Source: Jaminaea rosea | Taxonomy: Eukaryota > Basidiomycota > Exobasidiomycetes > Microstromatales | Length of the DNA stretch: 64,000 bases | NCBI RefSeq assembly: GCF_003144245.1 | Contig: NW_020289983.1 | Span: 124,001 to 188,000 of the forward strand | Reading direction: 5' to 3' | Part shown: positions 52,888 through 63,434 of the stretch, piece by piece | Layout: each line of letters starts with the position of its first letter | Numbering within the stretch: the first letter of the stretch is position 1 | Notes under the pieces: generated by a model | Told to the model about the DNA's origin: nothing | The model's input: only the letters and a program-made list of their open reading frames with translations | The model's database searches: none | Program-made: the position numbers and the translations under genes

Positions 52888-53895
52888 GGATCAATGGCCG
52901 ACGACGTGGCAGAACAGCAGAGGTGCGGCACCGGCCGACGAGGAAGAGGAAGCGGGAGCGGCAAGTAAGCCAGGGACCTTGGGCCAGCACGGGCTAAGGA
53001 CGAAGTGAAAGGATCGGGCGGTTATTGCACGAGGATGGCGAGGGAGATAGGCGGACTCCTTAGCTCAGCGGGCAGGCGCGGCAGTCGCAGATGATGATGG
53101 CGCGGCCGGGTAGAGGAAAGCGAAGGTGCGAGGCTGCGAATGTCAAGATGAGGAGGGAGGAGTTGATCGACGTCGACGTGGTGGTGCAAGTCGCGGCGGA
53201 TCAGCCAGCGACGGCGGCGGCGACGGAGACGCGAAGGCGGTCCGATGTGGATTGTGAGGGCGTCGAGGGCGCTCAACGTTGGTGATCACGGGTGAATGGA
53301 TGGCCAGCCAGCCGAACCTCTATCGTGCCTGAAGACAAGGGCGGACGACGGACCGTAGGCCGGTGCCTGGAACAGGCGAGCGGCGGGTAGGGAGCTCGTG
53401 ACGAGAGACTTTGTCGGCAGCGCAAGAGAGCTGCTCGTCGCCTCGGTATCAATGGACGAGAAGTTGCTCGACGGGGATGATGGCGAGGAGGACGTCGACG
53501 GACGGAGCCAGAGACGTCGTGTATGCCAAGGCGAGATACAGGGAGTGTATCAATAGGCGCGGCCTTCGCTTCCTGCCAGAGGCCCGAGCGGTATTGCTTC
53601 TCTCGCCGTCGGTCCGTGGTCGAGTCTACTTTGTGTCGTAGGCAGGGCAGTAGCCGTCGTCGCTGGTCGCCGCTGCTATGTCTCGTGAGGAGGAGGGGGG
53701 AGGAGGAAGAGGAGATGGTGATAGGGAGATGAGAAGCAGCCAGACGGCAATTTTGCCTGCCTCTCGTCCTCGTCGCCGCCTTTGCCGTGTGCTCCTCTTT
53801 TGACGAGGTTGGTTGGCAGTTGCTTGGCTGTGGATCTTGCTTGGCCTGCTTCTCAACTCGACAGACTCGATTTGCTGCTCCTGTGGTCTACTCTA

Positions 53896-53922
53896 GCTGC
53901 TGCTGCTGCTGCTGCTGCTGCT
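53896..53922. repeat. GCT trinucleotide microsatellite, 9 copies
   Basis: Nine exact GCT units (CTG/CAG repeat) outside any supported coding region. Confidence 0.95.
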
Positions 53923-55454
53923 CTCTCCGCGTCTCAACTCAGGGCGGGCAGCGCGTCGGAGCGCGAAAAGGCAGCAACCCGCCCATCACACACACACATC
54001 ACAAGGTCAAGGGCCAAAAGGCACCTCGCTCACTCGCGGATCAGAACGGAGACAGAGGCGGAGCAGATTGACAGAGTGGTAGGGCGGCGCTCAGACACGA
54101 CGCAGCGGAGGCGATGGCAGGTCGAAGCTAGTCATAAGGTTGGGCGTTGAGAGGGCGCAGCGCAGCAGCTAGTGGCTGCCCTGAGCAAGGTAGGAATAGC
54201 AACGAGCAAAGGAGAAGAAGCCGTTGAAAGAGTCAACCCACCGACCGCGGCGAGGACGGCTACCATGACCAAGTGGAAGCAAAGTTGCTTGCTCGCTCGA
54301 GCGCGCGCGCGCACACAAAGTCAATGTCATGTATTGGTCGACGTCGTCAGCCATGACTGACGGCTAATGTCAGACAGCGAGTACTCAGCAGGGGAGCGAC
54401 GCAAGGTGTCATCTCGCTCTCTCCCTCTCACGCAGCAAGGGGGCTCGTCCGGCCACTAGAACCAGAGGAGGGGCAGAAGAGCGAGAGTAGCGAGCAACGA
54501 ACAGCCGGGAGGCGGCCGAGGAAGGAGGTAGGAGAACACTCACCACCACCTCGGTACCACAGTCTCGACACGACATTGGCTGCGCTACGACTGACCGATA
54601 GACCGCGGGGCGGGGCAACGGCTCCCAAGATTCAGCGCAAGCACGCTAGCACGGCTGGGCGGCTGGGCGCTGTGCATCTTGATGGACAGAGATCGACGCC
54701 AGGAACAGCGCTACAAGGACGAGCAAGGGGGGGCCTCCATTTTGGTCGCGCCCAAGGCAGGCGGCAGCCAGCGGCAGCGGCAAGACGGCAATACGGCAAC
54801 ACGCAACGAAACGGACAGAGGAATGAATCGTCGACAAATGAGGGACCTTGAGCTTGGTAGGAACTGGTGCAAAACCCTTCTCTCTTCTAAACACTAATGA
54901 TTCACCGTCTCTCGTGCTGAGCTCGAGGCAACAAACAAAGCGTGCCCGTCAATCGTCGCACCACCACCCGTCAAGCTCGATTGCAGTGTCAGTGTGACGA
55001 CGGACGAAGAGCTTGAGCGCGGAATTAGCAGCACACCTGGCAGGCTAGACGTGCCGCGCCTTTTTTGCTTCACTCATTCGGCCAGGACTAGGCCCTCGCC
55101 ACCACAGACTCTTGAGAAGAAGTCACGACGACCGCGTTGCGCTGCGACGATGATCATGTGATACAGGGATGATGCTAATCCTTCTTCTGCTCGACACCCA
55201 GCCTAGGTTGCTCACCAATCCCAGGCGGCAGGCGGGGAGCAGCTGCCCTCCGTCGAGGGCGCCGCGGCACTGAAAGGGTCTCCCGTTGTCCTCTTCCAGA
55301 TAATCGCCTCACAGCCCACAGCTAGCGCACTAGCTCACTAAGCGCGCTTGGCCAGCAAACAAAGCGCCAATCGATACGGGCGAGCAGCTTTCGTGACCAA
55401 GACCTCGTGATAGAGTAGCAACTTCTTGGCTGCGCCATCACGCAGGAACGGGTG

Positions 55455-55498
55455 GCCCCCGCCGGGGGCGCCGTCGCAGGTACCGGCGTGAAACGCCG
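55455..55498. other. Two adjacent GC-rich hairpins
   Basis: GCCCCC-GCC-GGGGGC (55455-55469) and CGGCGT-GAA-ACGCCG (55484-55498): each a perfect 6-bp stem with a 3-nt loop, 14 nt apart, about 250 bp beyond the SLA1 stop. No tRNA or known RNA family fits the surroundings. Confidence 0.5.
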
Positions 55499-55747
55499 TG
55501 AGTCGAGCGAGTGGGAACCAGAGAAAGGGAAGAAGGTTCAGATTAGACCGTGGCTCGACTGAGCGAGCGAGGGAGCGAGCGCCAGTCTAACCAGATCGTG
55601 AAGTCAGGGAAACGCGTAAAATTGAAGTGAAGTGTAAGAGGAAGAGATCGCGCATTACACCGAATGCGTGGAGCCCAAGCTCCGCCTTGAATTCGTTCAT
55701 TTCCATCGTGATCATCATCATCAGCATCGTTACCCTCGTCAATCCCT

Positions 55748-58700
55748 TCAATACCCCTGATAGCCTCCGTACCCACCTCCATAGCCCTGCTGTTGGCCAT
55801 ACGGCTGTCCCGTCTGCTGCTGCCCGAAGCCACCCATACCAGGCTGAGCAGTATACTGAGGCTGCATCCCCATGCCCATGCCGTACCCGCCCATGCCAGT
55901 CATCTGCTGTCCCATTCCACCACCGTAGCCGCCCATGCCCATCCCTGTAGCCTGGGGCTGCTGCACTCCCGCCGGACTCCATCCCGTAGGCTGAGGTCGC
56001 AGCGCATCATAGCGTTGAGCCTGCTGAGGCTGCTGCGCTTTAGCATTGTCGCCCTGCGCGAACGTGCCGCTCTTCATGGAGGCGAAGATACTGCCAGCGC
56101 CGTACTTGTCTCCGCCATTTGCTGTGGCGTTAGAGCTGCCGTTGGAAGTGGTGCTCTGTCCTGTCTGCTGTGGCTGCTGCTGCTGCTGAGCGGGAGGCTG
56201 GGGAGAGCCCATACCACTACCAGCGCCGAAACCAGAGACGTTCGTGCCCTGCATAGCCGTCTGCTGCTGGCCCATCCATCCAGTAGGCTGTGATTGCATA
56301 CCACCACCATACCCGGTAGGCTGCTGCTGACCGTAGCCTCCATACCCAGTCGGCTGCTGCTGCATCCCACCCCACCCCGTCTGCTGCATCCCCATCCCAG
56401 TCTGCTGCATCCCCATACCTGTAGCTTGCATGCCCATGCCGCCTCTCGTAGGCACGTACTGCCCTGTCCCATGCGTAGGGACCAAGGGTTGGAGGAGACC
56501 CTGGTTCTGTGGTACCGGAGCCATAGGTCCTCGCGGGCCATTGTACATGAAGGAAGACTGCCCTGCCGGACTGGCGCCTGGGCGATCCACTCCAGCTGAG
56601 GGAGCCTTCATTGCTGCTAGCTTGTCGAAGAGAGCTGAATTGGGGTCCGCGGCTGGCTTGGCTGGCTCTACAGGGGCGGCAGGCGCAGCGGGTGCGGGTG
56701 GGGGTGTTGGAGCTTTGGCTGGGGCGGGGGGAGCTGGAGGAGGTGTTGGCGCTGAGGCGGCTGGCGCGGGAGCAGGCGCAGGGGTAGACGGCTTGGCGCT
56801 ACTGGGCCTTGGTGTCCAGGCGTCATCATCGAATCCGCTGCTTGCCGGTGCCGCCGCTTTGGCGCTCTTGCGCTCCACCTGCGGACTAGTTGTGCTGGTC
56901 CTTGAAGGCGGACTCGACACGCGCGAGAGGCTCTCGCCGGCCTTTGCAATGGAGGCTGCGTCGACGGAGGTATCGGTAGTAGATTTGGGCGTTGGTCGAC
57001 CTCGCCTCGTGTTGTTCTTGAGCGATCCGTCAGGCCCAGAGAAGAGGCTCTGCGAACTCGACCCTTCAGCGTCGCGTCGTGCAGCCCTCTCTTGCTCCTG
57101 CAACTTTCTCGCCAGCTCTTCATCCGCCTTCATCTGTTTGTCAATGTCCGCTGCTCCACCCCCTGACTTTCCACCGGCAGCAGCGCGTCTTGCACCGTAC
57201 TTGCGCTCAATGTGCTTCATGACCCGAATGTTGTCACCCTCTCGCAACCCTAGGCTGCGTAGGATGCTCGCATCCATGTGCTCCAGCACCGTATCGTCGA
57301 TGTTGTCTCGTTCAAACGCAGCAGCATAGCGAGTGCAATCATGCACGTCCACACCGGCAGCAAGGAAGAACTCGAACCAGTCGATGTTCCTCTTCGGCCC
57401 GCGGCCAGCCTCGGCCCTGCGGCGGGCCTCGCGCTCTTTCTCTTTGCGACGCTCTCGCTCTCGCTCTGATTGGCGCGGATCTCCGCCTACGGGGGTGGAG
57501 AGGGGAGCTCCTACTGCTGTTGAGCTGGAAGGGCCGCCGCTGCGACGGCTGGAAGGGATCAATTGCTTGCCGGTGACTTCTTCCAGGTACTGAATGTCCG
57601 GGCGAGACATCTTCTCGATCGCCACCTCGATGACTACGCCGTTGATCTTGTGCAATCGCAGCTTTCCTTGATTGAAGCCAAGAAACTCGGCCTCAACTCG
57701 GAATTGACCAGAGCGATCATGCCATACCCTCGTGCGACCCGGGGCAGGCTTGGATTTGCTGCCAGCCTCCTTCGGCCTTGCGGGGGCAGAGCGTCCTTCG
57801 GGAATCTTGACGTCCCGTGCGGCGCGAGCATTCTCTGCTGAGGTGGTGGCAGGGGCAACCTTGGGTGGGGCTGGCGCAGGCTGAGCCTTGAGCGCTTCGC
57901 GACGTCGCCGTTCTTCTGCTTCGCGGGCAAGCCTGTCCCGAGCCTCCTTGCGACGTTGCTCTGCAGCGAGGAGCTGCTCGCGCTCTCGTTCGGCGGCGAG
58001 AGCTTCAGCCTCCTCCTGACGACGACGTTCCGCTTCAACATCTTCGCTCGCCGCTGCGCCTCCAGCTGCCCCATCCGTGGTGGCACCAGCCTCTGCGACC
58101 TCGATGTAGCTTGCCGGTACCACACCCTCCTGGCCAGAGGCGTTGCGCACTTTCCACCAGTCGTCATTCTCTCGCTCCACGAGGGTAAGGCTCTCATTCT
58201 CCGCAACGGTGAGCTCATCGTCGCCTTGCGCTTCGAAGTCATAGAGCGCGATTGCAGGTTCGCCGTCGCCATTTGGGGCTGCAGGATGACCATTGGTAGC
58301 AGCCGCCGAATCCTCAGTAGCAGTAGGAGGGGCGGGGCTGGTTGCTGTTTTGCGTACTGGCGGAGGAAGGATGGCGGTGCTTCGAGCTGGAGGCGGCTGG
58401 AATGCTGGAGCAGCAGGCGGTGCTGGTGGGGCAGGTGGTGCGGCGGGTGCAGCCGGTGGCGCTGGAGTCGAGCGAGGTGGAGCAGCAGCCTCCTCTTCCT
58501 CTGCTGCAGGAGCCTCTTCTGCCTCTTCAGGCGCTTCCTGCGCAATCGCCAACATCCTCTCCGCCTTCTCCTTACTCTCATCCAGCTTGGCAGCGATCTC
58601 GTCCGCCTCCTTCTTGTCCGTCACAAAGTTCATCGCATTCCCTTCGATGCCTGCACTGGCGTCCAAGTCGACGTGGAGCTGCTTGCCCTTGTTCTCGATG

Positions 58701-59395
58701 GCGTGCGCCGTAATGGAGAGAACGGGGATCTTCTGAACGGGCGTCTTGTCAGACTCGGAGGCAAAGAAAAGAGCGGCATTGCCTATGCCAAGGGTCCCCT
58801 TTTTCTTCTTTTTCTTAGCATCGAGGAGTGAGACTGCCCACATTTTGATGCCGTCCGTCTTGTCGATTGCGGGCGTTGCGGTGGACGTGTTGCGCGGGGC
58901 CATTGGGATGGCGGCAGCGCCAGGTGCTGGTGCTGACGAGTAGGAGGGCTCCTCCTCGACTTCTGGCGCATCGCCTGTGTCTACTGCTGCTACCTCGTCG
59001 ACATAGTTTGCGGGCACGTAGCCTAGCCTGCCTACACCGCCTTCCCCCAGCGCATCATCCCCCTGCTTCTTGACGAGCAACCACAGCCCATCTGTCTCGT
59101 AGACCCTGAGCAGCTCATCCTCGGCAATATCCAGCTCATCGTCATTCTGTGCCGCGTAGTCATACAGCGCCCTGCTCAATCGCATAGGTTCTGCTTCCTC
59201 TACATAGTTGGCAGGCACGAGTCCCACGGGCCCCTCTTGCTCATCAGCGCCTCCTTCACTCTTCAGCTTGGCCTTGTACCATTCTGGATCGTCCGCCTCG
59301 AGGATGTAGAGAACATCGTCTTCTTTGAGGGTGAGCTCATCCTCTGCTTGCGCCTCGTAGTCGTAAAGGGCTTTTGCTAGCTGGACGTAAGCCAT
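55748..59395 (-). CDS. SLA1: Sla1-type endocytic actin-patch adaptor
   Basis: Single exon, 1215 aa, with the full fungal Sla1 order. SH3-1 (about 4-66, KALYDYEAQAEDELTL) and SH3-2 (about 72-135, RALYDYAAQNDDELDI) are followed by a PH-like segment (180-290) and SH3-3 (about 380-437, ALYDFEAQGDDELTVAENE). SHD1 (about 552-614, RTRVWHDRSGQFRVEAEFLG) is the domain that binds NPFxD cargo signals in yeast, and the SAM-like SHD2 spans about 667-735 (DWFEFFLAAGVDVHDCTRYA). The C-terminal repeat region contains about seven [LIVM]xxQxTG motifs (for example MGMQATG, MGMQQTG, LRPQPTG), the sites of Ark1/Prk1 kinases. In the family it links cargo, clathrin and Arp2/3 activators. It is divergent to COX9. 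Confidence 0.95.
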   Translation of the reverse strand: MAYVQLAKALYDYEAQAEDELTLKEDDVLYILEADDPEWYKAKLKSEGGADEQEGPVGLVPANYVEEAEPMRLSRALYDYAAQNDDELDIAEDELLRVYETDGLWLLVKKQGDDALGEGGVGRLGYVPANYVDEVAAVDTGDAPEVEEEPSYSSAPAPGAAAIPMAPRNTSTATPAIDKTDGIKMWAVSLLDAKKKKKKGTLGIGNAALFFASESDKTPVQKIPVLSITAHAIENKGKQLHVDLDASAGIEGNAMNFVTDKKEADEIAAKLDESKEKAERMLAIAQEAPEEAEEAPAAEEEEAAAPPRSTPAPPAAPAAPPAPPAPPAAPAFQPPPARSTAILPPPVRKTATSPAPPTATEDSAAATNGHPAAPNGDGEPAIALYDFEAQGDDELTVAENESLTLVERENDDWWKVRNASGQEGVVPASYIEVAEAGATTDGAAGGAAASEDVEAERRRQEEAEALAAEREREQLLAAEQRRKEARDRLAREAEERRRREALKAQPAPAPPKVAPATTSAENARAARDVKIPEGRSAPARPKEAGSKSKPAPGRTRVWHDRSGQFRVEAEFLGFNQGKLRLHKINGVVIEVAIEKMSRPDIQYLEEVTGKQLIPSSRRSGGPSSSTAVGAPLSTPVGGDPRQSERERERRKEKEREARRRAEAGRGPKRNIDWFEFFLAAGVDVHDCTRYAAAFERDNIDDTVLEHMDASILRSLGLREGDNIRVMKHIERKYGARRAAAGGKSGGGAADIDKQMKADEELARKLQEQERAARRDAEGSSSQSLFSGPDGSLKNNTRRGRPTPKSTTDTSVDAASIAKAGESLSRVSSPPSRTSTTSPQVERKSAKAAAPASSGFDDDAWTPRPSSAKPSTPAPAPAPAASAPTPPPAPPAPAKAPTPPPAPAAPAAPVEPAKPAADPNSALFDKLAAMKAPSAGVDRPGASPAGQSSFMYNGPRGPMAPVPQNQGLLQPLVPTHGTGQYVPTRGGMGMQATGMGMQQTGMGMQQTGWGGMQQQPTGYGGYGQQQPTGYGGGMQSQPTGWMGQQQTAMQGTNVSGFGAGSGMGSPQPPAQQQQQPQQTGQSTTSNGSSNATANGGDKYGAGSIFASMKSGTFAQGDNAKAQQPQQAQRYDALRPQPTGWSPAGVQQPQATGMGMGGYGGGMGQQMTGMGGYGMGMGMQPQYTAQPGMGGFGQQQTGQPYGQQQGYGGGYGGYQGY

Positions 59396-60049
59396 AGTGG
59401 TGCGATTACAATGCTGTTGCGATTAGGATGCTCCACTTGACTTGGACCCTGCGAGTGACGCGGGTTAGGCTGCGATGATGGCGGCGACGTCGTATGAACA
59501 GGTTGTATGCGTTGCGAGGTGAAGGCTGTGGTTTTGTGTTGATACAATGCGTGCGATTTGAGATGTTGGTGGTACCCCTGAAGTGGAAAGTGGAAGGTGA
59601 TGATCGTGGTCGAGGCGTCGTGAGGCGGTGAGAGTGACGTGAGAGTGTCTCCGCCTCCAGATGAGCGGCGGCACGTCGACGCCGGCCCATCGACTGGCCC
59701 CGCCGAGAGTCCGTCAATGTGGCTGGCTGGGTGAGACTCGACTCGACTCGACTCGCCGCTCGACTCGGAACGGGAGTCGACGGAGGCGATCAGCGAGTCC
59801 GACCTCCCCGAGGCGCGAACGAGGGGAACAATGAGCACCGACGCTTTGATTGCTCACCATCACTACCACCTCGCCCCTTCTGTCGTATCATCAGCGACGT
59901 GAGTGTCGTCACGCATCAGAGCATCAGAGTACGCCATGCCTTGCTTCTACTAACACGAACGAGTCCCCCCTTCGACCTCTCTACCCCGCGCAGAAATCCT
60001 GCTTCCTTCCTACGGACCCGCGCAAACACACCTTCACTAGACCTTCAAC
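59396..60049. promoter_or_regulatory. Divergent region SLA1 / COX9 with COX9 leader intron
   Basis: 654 bp between divergent start codons. Four exact ACTCG copies lie at 59736-59755. A leader intron for COX9 is well supported at 59899-59993: donor GAC|GTGAGT, a perfect TACTAAC branch point near 59948, pyrimidine tract and CGCGCAG acceptor, leaving a 56-nt spliced leader before the ATG. Confidence 0.6.
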
Positions 60050-60326
60050 ATGCCCGTCGGAGCAGTCGCCCCCATCACGGGAAAGATGCGCAAGAGGCTC
60101 ATTCTCGACCTCTCTGTCGCCCTCGGCGGTGGAACTGCTTGCGGTTACGCTTTCTGGTGAGCACGAGCTCTACTTTCAAACCAGCTTTGCATCAAGGTTT
60201 CGCTGACGCTGGACGACGCCCCTTTGATCCTCGCCCAATAGGTACGGCTACCACCTCCCGTCGACTCAGCGCAGAGACGACTTCTATGCTAAGCTGCAGG
60301 CTAGCCAGCAGGCTAACAAGGAGTAA
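60050..60326 (+). CDS. COX9: Cytochrome c oxidase subunit VIIa (Cox9)
   Basis: Small inner-membrane subunit of respiratory complex IV. Exons are 60050-60156 and 60242-60326, 63 aa (yeast Cox9 has 59). The 85-nt intron (TG|GTGAGC ... AATAG|G) splits the Trp codon of FWYGYH. The protein reads MPVGAVAPITGKMRKRLILD, then a single membrane span LSVALGGGTACGYAFWYGYH, then STQRRDDFYAKLQASQQANK. The order APITG, basic patch, helix, H, R-(D/E)-x-FYA matches yeast Cox9. It was too short and too split to stand out as an open frame. Expression should follow respiratory genes. It has a probable leader intron and converges with the RING gene. Confidence 0.92.
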
Positions 60327-60688
60327 AGGATGGGATGAATTGAGCAGTGGTGGCCTTGCGGGAAAGATACAGTCAAGGGAGCGCTGGCTAGCCTCGCCCT
60401 GCCTCAGCCTTCTCTTGTCGATCGGCCCGCCATGGTCAGTCTGCCGCTGGGAATTCAAAGGTCATATTAAACTACACAGAGAGTCGCTGCTGCGGGTCTC
60501 AGGATCGCATTCGAATGGACTTGGTTGGATTGCATGGGAGAAGCGCTCAATGAACGTCAAGGTATGAGTGAATGCTCTACAAAGTGCCACGACGTGTTTC
60601 GAAAGGGTGTGGGTGGGAAGAGAGAGCAGATGGAGGAAACGAGGGCTTGCGGCTTGAGCGTGGATGGCGAAAGGCCAGCTCCGACGCA
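60327..60688. other. Convergent 3' region, COX9 / RING gene
   Basis: 362 bp between converging stop codons. I see no gene or RNA; a possible polyadenylation-type AT patch (CATATTAAACTAC) lies near 60465. Confidence 0.4.
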
Positions 60689-62693
60689 TCAAGCCCTCAG
60701 CCTATGCTTCGGTCCCGTAACAACCGCCGCCCCCTTGCCTCCCAGAAGCTGAGCCAGTGGCAGGGTCTGCGCGCGTTTTGCTTCCTCTTGGCGGTGTTGC
60801 AGCTGCTGCTCGTCATCACGATGACGTTCTGCACGGCAGTCGTGACATTTGCAGTACGGGCCTCTAGAATTCGGTCTTGCTGCTGATGCTGATGAAGGCT
60901 GAGGAGATACGGCGACGCCAGCAGTGGCGAGATTCGCGGTGAGAGGGGCAATCTTCGTGCAATGGACTTGCGATGCCGATGCTGATGCTGCTAAAGCTGC
61001 TGATGCTGAGGTTGGGGCCGTCGCCCCACCCACTCGCCCGAAAGGCACGTTGCTGCTCACACTCTTCTCACTTCGGCGACTGCGACGAGGCGAGCCACCT
61101 TCTGGCTCAACCTTGTGCTGTCGATGAGCGTGAGCGAAACGCAATCCGGGCATGGGCGCATCGAAGTCGTCGTCTTCCTCTTCGCTGCTACTGTTGCGGT
61201 GGCGATATCGTCCTGACGGGTTGCGAGGCTTGCTCGACGACTGTGCGTCAGGTGCTGCAGGGGCTGATTCGCGGTTGCTACGCTGCGTCGAGTCAAGGAA
61301 GACCAGTCGAGGGGATGTTTCTTCGTCATTGTCGAAGGCGTGGGCATTGGCGCTGTGGTGTTCATGTGTAGGCGAGCCAGCGACCGCCCGCGAGCGTTTG
61401 ATGAATGGCGAAGGCATCGATGTAGGGGAGAGAGAGGCTGCACTGCCCCTCCTGTGCGCCGTAGATGAGGGTGAAGGTGCCACTGTGTTGTTGTTGATGC
61501 TGCTGCTGCCCATCAAAGTCGGCGCTGCCACCGCTGCAGCCGCTTTGGCCTGCTTGAGCTGCTTCTCCAGTTTGGCCCGCTCACCTTCAAACCTCTTCCT
61601 CTCATCCGCCCGCTTCTGCTTCTCACTCGCCACGAAGCCCTTCCACTTCTCCATCTTCTCCTGCATGACCTTCATCTGCGCAGCCATCTCATTCTCCTTT
61701 GTGCGATGCGCATCTCTCTCCCTCTCCGCATCGTCTCTCCTAGCCTCTGCAGCGGCAATTCGCTCATCGATCTTGGACTGAAGCTCCTCGAACTCGACCT
61801 GCCTGGCGGCAACCCACTGCTTTGCTTCGACACGCGCACGAGCAGCATCTGCAGCAGCCTGCTGTGCTTCCATCTTGGACTTCTCCACCTCTTTCCTTGC
61901 AGCATTGACATGAGCTTCCCACCCTGCCGTCTGCTTATGGAAGGCTGCGCGTGCCTCTTGAAGCGTCTGGGTCGACTTGGCGACTGCGGCCTCCTTTGCT
62001 TGCACAGCCTTCTCCAGAGCTTGTACCTCATCGCGCCTTTTGCGAACGTGGGCGAGCTTTTGATCAACTTGCTCTTTGCCCTTGCTGAGAACCGCAGATT
62101 CTTTGGACGCGCGGGAGAGTTGGTAGTCGAAGGTCAGGATAGAGGATTCGAGTTTGGTGAGCATAGTCTGAGCGGGCAGAAAGGGTAAGGGCGGTCAGCC
62201 AAGAGAGTTGAGTGCTCCACGCATTGCTGCTCACCTGTAGATTCTGATGCACAGCAGGATTGTTCGTCTTGTCCTGTATCAGCTTGAAGACCCTCTTCCC
62301 CGCTGCCCTCGTAGATACGGCGTTGACGCCGAGTACGCCCTGTACGTATTGCTGAGCGGCACACTGGAAGTCGACGAGGTCATCAAGGAGCTGTTTTGCC
62401 TCATCCGGCGTCAGATGAGCCAGTGAGGCAGCCCATTGCGAGTCAGGGTCGTTGCGCTCAGCGAGGAGTCGATCGAGATCATGGACATCGTCTGGCCAAA
62501 GGCGCGTGATGTCGTCCTTCTTGGCTTTGGCCTTGCATTTTGGGCAGCCTCGTCTTGCGTGACTGCTGGAACCGGGCCCGTCTTGAAGCCATTGCGTAAT
62601 GCAGTTGCCGTGGAAGACGTGCCCGCAGGGGAGGCAGACGGGTCGTACATCGTCGTCATCGCCGTAGGCATCGAGGCAGATTGAGCAGCCCAT
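60689..62693 (-). CDS. RING finger / coiled-coil protein, TRAIP-like
   Basis: 645 aa from exons complement of 60689-62167 and 62235-62693 (67-nt phase-0 intron, CAG|GTGAGC ... CTCAG|ACT). The RING starts at residue 3: CSICLDAYG, then CLPCGHVFHGNCITQWL and CPKC, a C3H2C-type zinc site of E3 ubiquitin ligases. A long coiled coil follows (about 160-370; for example LEKAVQAKEAAVAKSTQTLQ and EKQKRADERKRFEGERAKLE). The C-terminal third is Ser-rich and disordered, with CKCHDC near the end and a basic terminus GPKHRLRA. An N-terminal RING followed at once by a coiled coil is the architecture of TRAIP, a replisome-linked ligase; the assignment is by architecture only. The start is MGCSICLD at 62693. 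Confidence 0.8.
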
Positions 62694-63434
62694 GCCGGAT
62701 GGGCTGGAGAGGGCGGAGCGGGGCTGTCGATGCTACTCAGGGCAAGTGATGGGTGGGAAAGGAGGAGATGGGAATCCCCTTGCCTGCTGATTAGCCCTCG
62801 AGATGCCGGCCGCCTGTCAAGGGCTCATCGGCGGCTTGATCGCGGATGAATGGATAACCAGGGGAGCAAAGTGCTCTTTCCGCTCGTCTCAGGCCCAAAC
62901 GCGTCGCCCTTTTGCAGCTCGACGCGGGCCACACGAGCGGACTGGCAGCGGTCATTCAACTCGCGAGTGGCATTGAGGCAGCTCCCTCATGGCTGACGGA
63001 CTTCTTGTCAGCTTCACTTCTCGCCTTTCTGACTCGTCATCGTAGCTCTGTCTGATCGAGCATCCGCCACTACTCGCTGCCGCAGTCTCGGCGACAGCGT
63101 CGAGTCATGGTAGCTAAAGCGACGCGCTCACGACAGCCGCTAGCTTCATCGTCCTCGTCCGGGTGAGCGTCATTTCTGCTCAGCGCGTCCAACTGAGGAT
63201 GCCCATAGCTGATACTGGCCCCTCTCCATCGCACCTACGCTCAGTCAGATCAAGAGAGTATACGGCTCTTCTATTGGTCCCAGCGTCAAGCGCTTCCGCA
63301 GTCTTGGCCCCTCGTCCTTCGCCATAAATCAGGGATGGAACGGCGCTAGCTCAGTCAGCCCTCTCTCTTCTCCTTCTCCCTCTGCCTCCCACTCACTCGC
63401 CATCACCGCCAACACTGAGGCTCAACAACTCGAT
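62694..63434. promoter_or_regulatory. Divergent region, RING gene / Ser-rich gene
   Basis: 741 bp between divergent start codons with no supported gene. A TATA-like CCATAAATC lies at 63322-63330, about 105 bp before the right-hand start codon. Confidence 0.45.

Larger units (their letters stand above)
52888..55747. other. Large gene-poor interval
   Basis: 2860 bp between the arrestin-like start and the SLA1 stop. Many short frames exist on both strands but none has a recognisable family or splice-consistent structure. It contains simple repeats (GCT at 53896, CA near 53989, GC near 54301) and two GC-rich hairpins near 55455-55498. It probably holds a long promoter and leader for the arrestin-like gene plus the SLA1 3' flank; a noncoding RNA cannot be excluded. 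Confidence 0.45.
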
